Positions 1-5,762 of a DNA stretch of 64,000 nt are shown one piece after another (the first letter of the stretch is position 1; each line of letters opens with the position of its first letter). Under the pieces are notes generated by a model. That model saw nothing but the letters and a program-made list of their open reading frames with translations, was not told the origin of the DNA and did not search any database. The translations under genes and the position numbers were made by a program. Origin of the DNA: an uncultured Bacteroidota bacterium (GTDB lineage Bacteria > Bacteroidota > Bacteroidia > Chitinophagales > Chitinophagaceae); NCBI GenBank assembly GCA_903837525.1, contig CAILUU010000052.1, positions 1-64,000 of the forward strand. Reading direction: 5' to 3'.

Positions 1-1
1 A

Positions 2-586
2 AATAAGTTAAAAAATGAGTTAGTATTCAAAAGAAAACAGTTTGATAATTCAGGTAATCAAATTAATCAGGAATTAATAGTTTCGGCAAGTCCTATAGTT
101 GGTGGAAAAAATAAAAGGGAGAATCGAAAGTTGTTTGCCGAACAAATGAATCAGTATAAAAACACCCTTGCAAAAATAGAGGAAGAGAAAGCTAGAATAC
201 TAAAGGAAGCAGACATGCTTAATTCATTCACGATTTCAAAAATGGGCATTTGGAATATTGATAAAATAATGAAAATTGAGGATATCATTTTAGTAAATGC
301 ATCCTTCGATTTTGAAAAAGAAATTAATCGAGATGTTAATAAATTAAAAGTCTTTGTGATTTATGAGGATGATAATTCTGTAATTCCTTATAGCGCTGAC
401 CAATGGAATAAAATTGGCTTTTCGATAAAAGCAAAAGTAAGTTTGGTAGCAGTCTTACCCAAAAATGAACTTGCTGTGATTTCATCAGAAGAGCTCCAAC
501 GACAATTGAAAGGAGCTTCTCATTCAATTTTATTTACTACAAAACGAGTAAGTGGAGTTGATTATTTAAAGAAACTTGAAATGTAA
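2..586 (+). CDS. Unknown protein, 3' part of a gene cut by the window edge
   Basis: The frame that ends at the TAA at 584-586 is open all the way back to base 2, so the true start lies outside the window. A TTG at 131 is the first internal start-like codon, but residues upstream of it look equally protein-like and there is no reason to prefer it. The visible part has a charged, probably helical stretch (about positions 140-225) followed by a domain of mixed hydrophobic strands containing FTISKMGIWNIDK. I do not recognise the family with confidence; a similar 'F-x-I-x-x-x-G-I-W-N' signature occurs at the C-terminus of some secreted Bacteroidota proteins. It lies upstream of, and in the same direction as, the hydrolase cluster, separated by 106 AT-rich bases. 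Whether it belongs to that cluster is unclear. Confidence 0.6.
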   Translation, partial: NKLKNELVFKRKQFDNSGNQINQELIVSASPIVGGKNKRENRKLFAEQMNQYKNTLAKIEEEKARILKEADMLNSFTISKMGIWNIDKIMKIEDIILVNASFDFEKEINRDVNKLKVFVIYEDDNSVIPYSADQWNKIGFSIKAKVSLVAVLPKNELAVISSEELQRQLKGASHSILFTTKRVSGVDYLKKLEM

Positions 587-692
587 AATTGGTTATAAAT
601 AAATTATTCAAAAACTTTTTACTCTCATTCATTTTACTTTACTTTTTATCAATTTTTCTATTTATTAAATAGCATTTTTTATTTAACTCTAT

Positions 693-1340
693 ATGAACAA
701 AGTGATTATTTTATCAATACTTTTAATAGCATTTGTATTTAGTTTTGCCAAAAGAAATTATTTAAACCGGTGGTTTAAATACTCTATGACTAAATCTGTT
801 AATTGTAAAAATTGCGAAATTAATTTTAATGATAGAAATTCAATTCATATGCTGGCTACAAAAAAAAGCACCTTAAACAGTCCTATTAAGAAAGAAATAG
901 GAATAAGAAAATTTTTAAAAAACAAAATTCTTATACAATTAAAAGAAGGAGAAGGTTATAGAATTGATAAAATGCCATACTCCTATCCATTTTTGACTGC
1001 TAAAACTATTTCATTTATAGATGAACTAGGAATGGAATTTAAAACTGCCTGTGAATTATCAAATTTACCCTGTAGGCCTTTTATTATTACCAGTGCGTTG
1101 CGCACGAAAGAAACAGTAAACAAATTACAAAAAATAAACTCAAATGCTAAAACGGAGAGTACTCATTTGTATGGGTGCACATTTGATATTGCATGGTCAA
1201 GGTTTGGTTACGGGAATAATCCTGACCAGGAAATGTTAGATTTATTAATCCCTTGTTTAAAAAATATGCAGAATAAAAAGAAATGTAGAATTAAGTTTGA
1301 AACAAATCAAGCATGTTTTCATATTACTGCATTACAATAA
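693..1340 (+). CDS. DUF5715-type, M15-like putative peptidoglycan peptidase, membrane-anchored
   Basis: This 215-residue protein starts with an uncleaved-looking membrane anchor (residues 3-19) followed by arginines. The C-terminal half (about 125-215) has the pattern of the DUF5715/M15-like fold: TSALRT (134-138), STHLYGCTFDIA with His158 and Asp165, and ACFHI with His210 close to the end. In M15-type D,D-peptidases the equivalent His, Asp and His hold the zinc and the arginine contacts substrate, so all visible key residues are present. The likely role is cutting peptidoglycan stem peptides in the periplasm; substrate is inference. It is the first of six consecutive plus-strand genes for exported hydrolase-like proteins, and the next start is 36 bases downstream, so co-transcription is likely. 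Confidence 0.72.
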   Translation: MNKVIILSILLIAFVFSFAKRNYLNRWFKYSMTKSVNCKNCEINFNDRNSIHMLATKKSTLNSPIKKEIGIRKFLKNKILIQLKEGEGYRIDKMPYSYPFLTAKTISFIDELGMEFKTACELSNLPCRPFIITSALRTKETVNKLQKINSNAKTESTHLYGCTFDIAWSRFGYGNNPDQEMLDLLIPCLKNMQNKKKCRIKFETNQACFHITALQ

Positions 1341-1376
1341 AAATAGATTTCAAAATTACTTTTAAAAAAACTGTAA

Positions 1377-2060
1377 ATGAAAAATAAATTGATAACCCTT
1401 TTTTTGGTATTTGTGCAATTAATTTATTTATTGTCCTGTCAGCAAAATAAAATAAAGCAACCTGTCAAAACCATGAGAGACGAAAAATTTGCAGGCAAGT
1501 TGGGTGTTATTCATATTATACCATTAGGAAAAGTTAGAAAGCAGTTGATAGAAGATGTAATTGATGGTTTACAAAGCTTTTATCATCAGGAAATAATTCT
1601 AGAAAATCCAGTGTTATTGACGGAAGACTTGTTAGCACCGAGTAAAACAAGATATAATGCGAATGCAATATTAAATAAATTTAATTCGACAAAGAATATA
1701 TTAATCATTACAGAAAAAGATATTGTTACATTTAAGGATATTAAGCAAGCTGAAAAATTTTACAATGCCCCAGTAAAAGGAATAACTAAGGAATGGGGCA
1801 TTTTTGGACTCGGTTTACGACCAGGCAATGTTTGTGTTATATCTGCCTTTGCAAAACGACTTGGAAAAAATGCAACCACAAAAGTATTAAGAGAACGATT
1901 ACAAAAAGTTGCTATTCATGAAATAGGTCATAATAAAGGACTTGACCACTGTACCAAAAATGCAAAATGCTTAATGCATGCCGCAGACGGAAAAATATCT
2001 CAAGTTGACCATGAAAAAATGTTTTTTTGTGATAACTGTAGAAAAATAATTGGCATATGA
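1377..2060 (+). CDS. Archaemetzincin-like zinc metalloprotease, predicted lipoprotein
   Basis: The 227-residue product begins with a lipoprotein signal ending in YLLSC (Cys21). Near the C-terminus it has the archaemetzincin signature: HEIGHNKGLDH (His181, Glu182, His185, His191) binds the catalytic zinc. It is followed by Cys192, Cys198, Met200 and, exactly 17 residues later, CDNC (Cys218, Cys221), the structural zinc site. The family consensus has four residues between the first two cysteines; here there are five (TKNAK). Members are metalloproteases or aminopeptidases scattered through archaea, vertebrates and some bacteria. Export to the envelope is unusual for the family, whose members mostly lack signals. 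Its stop overlaps the first possible ATG of the next gene by four bases (ATGA). Confidence 0.85.
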   Translation: MKNKLITLFLVFVQLIYLLSCQQNKIKQPVKTMRDEKFAGKLGVIHIIPLGKVRKQLIEDVIDGLQSFYHQEIILENPVLLTEDLLAPSKTRYNANAILNKFNSTKNILIITEKDIVTFKDIKQAEKFYNAPVKGITKEWGIFGLGLRPGNVCVISAFAKRLGKNATTKVLRERLQKVAIHEIGHNKGLDHCTKNAKCLMHAADGKISQVDHEKMFFCDNCRKIIGI

Positions 2061-2086
2061 GTAACAATTTAAAACGAGCATATACT

Positions 2087-2617
2087 ATGAAGAAATTATT
2101 TATTTTAATAGCATTCCCTCTTTTATTTCAATCCTGTACTTTTATTAACTCCGATTTTAAAATTATTGAATTAGCTCAAGAAATACAAAAAAAATATAAT
2201 GTATCTAATAATAAATATGTAACCATCATTAATTATGGAAAATCAATACTATCTAACCGACTATACTTGGTAGATATGCAAAAAAATGAAATTATTTTAA
2301 AGACAACGGTATCTCATGCTTGGAATTCAGGGATAGTTTACCCTACTAAATTTAGCAATGGCAAAGGCAGTAATAAATCTAGTATTGGAGCTTTTAAAAC
2401 TATGGATAGTTATTATGGTGAATATGGATATGCTATGCGTATAATAGGTTTAGATGGCGAATTGAATAACAATGTCATGGATAGGTTTGTTGTATTTCAC
2501 TCTAATAAAAAGATGAAATATTTGTGGTCAAAAGGATGCTTTGCAACGTCAGAAGAGATAAATAAAAAAATAATTGATAAGATAAAGGGAGGTACCCTAG
2601 TTTATGTATTTATATAA
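2087..2617 (+). CDS. YkuD_2-type murein L,D-transpeptidase catalytic domain, predicted lipoprotein
   Basis: From the ATG at 2087 the 176-residue protein begins with a lipoprotein signal (FQSC, Cys17). An earlier in-frame ATG at 2057, overlapping the previous stop, would put ten polar residues before the signal and is less likely as the start, although it may couple translation. The domain matches the PF13645 family: SSIGAFKT (98-105), GYAMRIIGLDG (114-124), FVVFHS with His138, and SKGCFA with the nucleophile Cys151. Such proteins exchange peptidoglycan cross-links or attach proteins to the wall. At this size it is essentially a stand-alone catalytic domain. The next gene starts 12 bases after its stop. 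Confidence 0.8.
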   Translation: MKKLFILIAFPLLFQSCTFINSDFKIIELAQEIQKKYNVSNNKYVTIINYGKSILSNRLYLVDMQKNEIILKTTVSHAWNSGIVYPTKFSNGKGSNKSSIGAFKTMDSYYGEYGYAMRIIGLDGELNNNVMDRFVVFHSNKKMKYLWSKGCFATSEEINKKIIDKIKGGTLVYVFI

Positions 2618-2629
2618 TTTTAAAAAAAA

Positions 2630-3124
2630 ATGACCGCTGCAACATTTTTTTTATACACCGGTATTACTTTATTATCTATAGGGTTTATTGGTTTATTATT
2701 TTCTAAAGTTAATAATTTAAAAATAAATGTAAAATATGTTGTTTATTGCAGAGAAGTTCTAAAATGGACAGGTCCAATTTTATATGATCATGGGATAAAA
2801 TATTACCCAAATTTAGTTTTACGATATAGTAAATCAGGAAAACATTTAGGCTTATATTATCCAAATAATAATACAATTATCATTTATTTAAAAAATCATA
2901 AAGGAGCTGATTTTGTTAGTCAGTTAACAAAAACTGTACTCCATGAAACATATCATCATATCCAATCAAAAACTGACCCTGCTTTTACTAAATTAACTAA
3001 TTATAAAAAATATGGTTACTATAACAATCGAATAGAAGTTGAAGCTAGAAATTTTGAAAACGCTCATTACAAGAAGTGTGTAAAAAAACTATATGATAAC
3101 GGGTTTTTAAAAATAGAGAGTTGA
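2630..3124 (+). CDS. Membrane-anchored HExxH metallopeptidase-like protein
   Basis: The 164-residue product has one N-terminal membrane helix (about residues 5-25) and a small soluble domain. HETYHHIQ (His105, Glu106, His109) is a zinc-binding HExxH helix, and RIEVEAR (134-140) about 27 residues later offers the glutamate expected as third ligand in gluzincin-type minimal metallopeptidases. I do not recognise a named family. The orientation of the anchor suggests the domain is either periplasmic or cytoplasmic face; sequence alone does not decide. Neighbours on both sides, at 12 and 43 bases, are exported cell-wall-type enzymes, which favours a periplasmic role. Alternative: a quality-control protease or a toxin-like effector. 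Confidence 0.62.
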   Translation: MTAATFFLYTGITLLSIGFIGLLFSKVNNLKINVKYVVYCREVLKWTGPILYDHGIKYYPNLVLRYSKSGKHLGLYYPNNNTIIIYLKNHKGADFVSQLTKTVLHETYHHIQSKTDPAFTKLTNYKKYGYYNNRIEVEARNFENAHYKKCVKKLYDNGFLKIES

Positions 3125-3167
3125 AAGAAGATTAAATCTTTATATTATTAATAATAAACAAGCTATT

Positions 3168-3854
3168 ATGAAAATCACATTCCTTTTAATTTTAACAATA
3201 AATGTATGTTCATCATTTATTGTGCAAAAAAAATACTCGCCAGGGTTATTTAATCATGTTATAAAAAATCTAAACCCTCGCAATCTAACAATAACGGAAG
3301 TACAACAAGAAGAATTTAATAATGGTGATCTCATTTTTCAAACCTCTAAATCTCCACAAAGTAATGCGATACAGTTAGCTACAAAATCGAAGTATTCACA
3401 TTGTGGGATTATTTATAAAATAGACGGTAATTTTATTGTTTTTGAAGCATCATCAAAAGTAAAAAAAACGCCTATTAAAAAATGGATTGAGAGTGGCAAA
3501 GACCACATTTATGTAGTTAAGCGACTAAAAAATGCAAGTGAAATTTTAACTTCGGCAACGCTTGAGAAAATGAAATTAATAAGCAATAAATTTAACGGTA
3601 AAAATTACGATAGTACATTTGAATGGACTGATAAAAAAATATATTGTTCTGAGCTTATTTGGAAAATATATTACCAAGCGACAGGCATTCAAATTGGTAA
3701 GCTTAAAAAATTAAAAGACTTTGATTTAACAAGCTTAAAAGTTAAGCAAATAATGGCAAAGAGGTATGGCGTAAAAATACCTTTGAATAATACAGTTATT
3801 TCTCCAGATGATATTTTTAAAAGCGAATTATTATTTACAGTTAAAGGTAAATAA
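3168..3854 (+). CDS. YiiX/YebB-type permuted NlpC/P60 papain-like hydrolase
   Basis: The 228-residue protein has a cleavable N-terminal signal (residues 1-16 hydrophobic) and the circularly permuted NlpC/P60 arrangement: NNGDLIF (51-57), then YSHCGI with the catalytic His78 and a conserved-looking acidic strand VFEAS. The nucleophile comes late, in IYCSELIWK (Cys160). Relatives (PF05708) act as peptidoglycan amidases or peptidases, lipid hydrolases, or are uncharacterised. The order His-before-Cys distinguishes it from classical NlpC/P60. It is the fifth gene of the hydrolase run, and 138 bases of mixed debris separate it from the sixth. Fold assignment is reasonably firm; the substrate is not. 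Confidence 0.75.
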   Translation: MKITFLLILTINVCSSFIVQKKYSPGLFNHVIKNLNPRNLTITEVQQEEFNNGDLIFQTSKSPQSNAIQLATKSKYSHCGIIYKIDGNFIVFEASSKVKKTPIKKWIESGKDHIYVVKRLKNASEILTSATLEKMKLISNKFNGKNYDSTFEWTDKKIYCSELIWKIYYQATGIQIGKLKKLKDFDLTSLKVKQIMAKRYGVKIPLNNTVISPDDIFKSELLFTVKGK

Positions 3855-3866
3855 ATTAGCATATTA

Positions 3867-4016
3867 TTAAGAAGGAATAAATACCCAGAATAAAAGATAA
3901 ATTAGAGCCATAGCAGCCGATGAAATCCCGAAAGTAATTCCACCAATTGCAAAAAACCCTACAAGAAAAATAACTCGTAAAAGCTTTAAATTGTGAAAAA
4001 GAAAATCTTCAAACTT
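3867..4016 (-). pseudogene. Possible remnant of a PspC-like membrane protein
   Basis: The gap between the YiiX-like gene and the next M15-like gene is open on the minus strand for 50 codons, from just after a TAG (complement of 4017-4019) to a TAA at 3867-3869. It has no usable start codon before a methionine in its last third. The translation contains LKLLRVIFLVGFFAIGG and ends LIYLLFWVFIPS, which resembles the membrane segment and 'LW-x-x-IP' end of PspC-domain proteins. Its upstream end runs into the start of the 3993 gene. This suggests a larger gene was cut by an insertion or deletion that brought the M15 gene next to the others. The match is by eye and short. Confidence 0.35.
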
Positions 4017-4448
4017 CTATTAATAATCATTGCTATTGCTGGTGGACTATTTTTTTTCTATTTGAACAACACAAAACTTGTTAATCCCAAGACAAGAGCA
4101 TTTTATAATGATCTTAAAGACACTTTAAGACAAAATAGTTATTCAACACGACTCTTAGTTATCAGCACAAAAAGAGCCAAATGGCACAACGACTTTCAGG
4201 TTAAATTTTCAGGGGCTGCAAAAGAAAGTAGACACCTTATTGGGGACGCAATAGACTTTATTGTATTCGATATTAATGGAGATGGTAACTCGGATAGCAA
4301 AGACGTGGATATTGTATTTAATATCCTTGACAAAATTATAGTAAAGGACAAAGGTGGCATTGGCACTTACAAAGGAGAAAAATCCTTTATTTACCGACAA
4401 ATGATTCACATCGACTGTAGAGGATACAAAAGAAGGTGGGCCAGGTAA
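3993..4448 (+). CDS. M15-like (Peptidase_M15_3 type) putative D,D-peptidase with a calcium-loop-like insert
   Basis: The start is GTG at 3993, chosen because the protein then opens with lysines and one membrane helix (residues 6-24), as its neighbours do. The domain shows SRHLIGDAIDF (His81, Asp88) and MIHIDCRGYKRRW (His139), the His-Asp-His zinc pattern of small M15 peptidases. Between them is DINGDGNSDSKD (93-104), a near-perfect EF-hand or dockerin-type calcium loop with acidic or Asn side chains at loop positions 1, 3, 5, 9 and 12. The likely job is cleaving peptidoglycan stem peptides at the outer face of the inner membrane. It ends the accessory hydrolase cluster; downstream lies non-coding debris and then tRNA-His. 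Confidence 0.75.
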   Translation: MKKKIFKLLLIIIAIAGGLFFFYLNNTKLVNPKTRAFYNDLKDTLRQNSYSTRLLVISTKRAKWHNDFQVKFSGAAKESRHLIGDAIDFIVFDINGDGNSDSKDVDIVFNILDKIIVKDKGGIGTYKGEKSFIYRQMIHIDCRGYKRRWAR

Positions 4449-4560
4449 AGTACAGCATACAACATCAGGTTTTTTGCAATTTGGGCATGACATTGAAGCA
4501 ATCATCGGCAGTGCATATCTAAGCTTTATATTCGGCAGACGGAATTCTGTTGGGCAGTAG
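4449..4560. other. Non-coding stretch of different composition at the cluster's end
   Basis: Directly after the M15-like stop there are about 110 bases, less AT-rich than the preceding genes, with no ORF. They start near TACAACATCAGG and end near GGGCAGTAGTTATAAAC, against the stop of the minus-strand ORF at 4561. The position, abutting a gene's stop, and the general look recall the cassette-like intergenic elements found after small accessory genes in many Bacteroidota. I could not fold it into a convincing integron attC site: the RYYYAAC and GTTRRRY core boxes are not both present. Recorded as a possible recombination scar. Confidence 0.25.
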
Positions 4561-4785
4561 TTATAAACTTCGGCTTTTAGTTATAAATTTAGTTTCAGTG
4601 TTTTTAGAATATTTATCTAAATACTGGGGATCTATAAAATTACAATCTGCATACCAATTAAGGAAGAGTTTTGCGTTGGTAGTTTTCCAATTGGGTGAGT
4701 ATACATGAAAACCACTCCACTTACAATCATTAGGTAATAAAAACATAAAAAGGGTTTGAGAATTGTTACAATTTTCAGACATCAT
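4561..4785 (-). CDS. Small unknown protein next to tRNA-His, possibly a remnant
   Basis: A 74-codon frame with a well-mixed, protein-like composition rich in Trp, Asn and Cys, for example LPNDCKWSGFHVYSPNW followed by LNWYADCNFIDP. No signal peptide or membrane helix is visible and I recognise no family. An in-frame stop lies a few codons upstream of the ATG, so it is not the tail of a longer intact frame. It sits just beyond the 3' end of the tRNA-His gene and on the same strand, where integrases and mobile-element leftovers are often found, but it has no integrase motif. It may be a real small gene or a fragment. Confidence 0.35.
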   Translation of the reverse strand: MMSENCNNSQTLFMFLLPNDCKWSGFHVYSPNWKTTNAKLFLNWYADCNFIDPQYLDKYSKNTETKFITKSRSL

Positions 4786-4874
4786 TTGTGACGTTTTATC
4801 TGACTTTTACAAAAAAATCATCAGTGAAAATTAGTAAAAAACCTCAAACCCTTATTCAATCAACATTTTAAGTG

Positions 4875-4949
4875 GGTAATCGAGGGGGCTCGAACCCCCG
4901 ACCCTCAGAATCACAATCTGATGCTCTAACCAACTGAGCTACGACTACC
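4875..4949 (-). tRNA. tRNA-His (GTG anticodon)
   Basis: The reverse complement folds as a full cloverleaf. The acceptor stem runs from the encoded G at -1 (complement of 4949), which faces C73, as expected for tRNA-His. The D arm contains GCTCAGTTGGTTAGAGC. The anticodon stem TCAGA/TCTGA encloses the loop TTGTGAT, giving anticodon GTG. The T arm has GGGGGTTCGAGC. No CCA is encoded. A good promoter precedes it. Its 3' end faces the accessory hydrolase cluster. Confidence 0.96.
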
Positions 4950-4963
4950 GTTTTTGTGGGTTG

Positions 4964-4993
4964 CAAAAATAATGCAAAACCACTTTTAAACAA
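4964..4993 (-). promoter_or_regulatory. Bacteroidetes-type promoter of tRNA-His
   Basis: On the minus strand TTG (complement of 4991-4993) is followed after 19 bases by TATTTTTG (complement of 4964-4971), which fits the TTG-N19/20-TAnnTTTG promoter of this phylum. The predicted start falls about 8 bases before the tRNA's first base. Confidence 0.65.
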
Positions 4994-5051
4994 AATAACA
5001 TTTTGAGCAACTTTGCAAATACTGTTTCTTTGCTTATAAAACGTTACTAAA

Positions 5052-5663
5052 ATGAGTTGGACAGATTACATTGTACCCGTTCTTTTTTCTGCATTTACTG
5101 GCTGGGTTACTACTTGGATAGCAATTAAAATGTTATTTCATCCTCGTAAACCCATATCTATTTTTGGATTTAAAGTGCAAGGCATTTTTCCAAAAAATCA
5201 ACAACTAATTGCCCAAAAACTTGGCCAGGTAGTAAGTAAAGAATTTTTATCTTTTGACGAAATAGAAGCAAAAGTTATTAACCCCGATAATTTAGAAAAA
5301 TTAAAACCCGAAATTGAAGCCCATATCGACATCTTTTTAAGAGAAAAATTAGTAACCCTATTTCCAATGCTTTCTATGTTTATTGGAGATAAAACAATTA
5401 ATCAATTAAAAACTGCTTTTTTAACCGAGTTAGAAAATCTCTTTCCCATACTCATGAAAAATTATATGAAAAAGTTAGAAAGCGATTTAGACTTAGAGAA
5501 AATTGTAACTGAAAAAGTAGCCAGTTTTTCTTCTGAAAAACTAGAAGATATTTTAAATCAAATTACAAAAAAAGAATTTCAGTTTTTAGAAGTAATTGGA
5601 GCCGTTTTTGGTTTTATAATTGGGTTAGTGCAAGTTTTACTTACTCAACTAAGCAATAGTTAA
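5052..5663 (+). CDS. DUF445 family membrane protein
   Basis: The 203-residue protein opens with a membrane segment containing the DUF445 hallmark FTGWVTTWIAIKMLFHP (15-31) and then GFKVQGIFPKNQQLIAQKLG, typical of the family's conserved N-terminus (YheB-like). A long charged helical middle follows, and a second membrane helix (about 183-200) ends the chain, giving the usual two-helix layout with a soluble domain between. The biochemical function of the family is not established. It stands alone, divergent from tRNA-His, with the TonB receptor following 100 bases downstream. Confidence 0.85.
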   Translation: MSWTDYIVPVLFSAFTGWVTTWIAIKMLFHPRKPISIFGFKVQGIFPKNQQLIAQKLGQVVSKEFLSFDEIEAKVINPDNLEKLKPEIEAHIDIFLREKLVTLFPMLSMFIGDKTINQLKTAFLTELENLFPILMKNYMKKLESDLDLEKIVTEKVASFSSEKLEDILNQITKKEFQFLEVIGAVFGFIIGLVQVLLTQLSNS

Positions 5664-5762
5664 CAATTTCTTTATATGTATTCCTATTAATCAAACTATT
5701 TTACCACTCATAATATAAGGACAAAAATTAAAACTTTTTTGTCATTATTTTGTCATTACAGT

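Noticed and set aside
4209-4505. 98-codon minus-strand ORF across the M15-like gene
   Set aside because: It overlaps the M15-like domain in antisense and shows no independent features.
4449-4560. Integron attC site
   Set aside because: The required core boxes at both ends are not both present and there is no integron integrase in the window.
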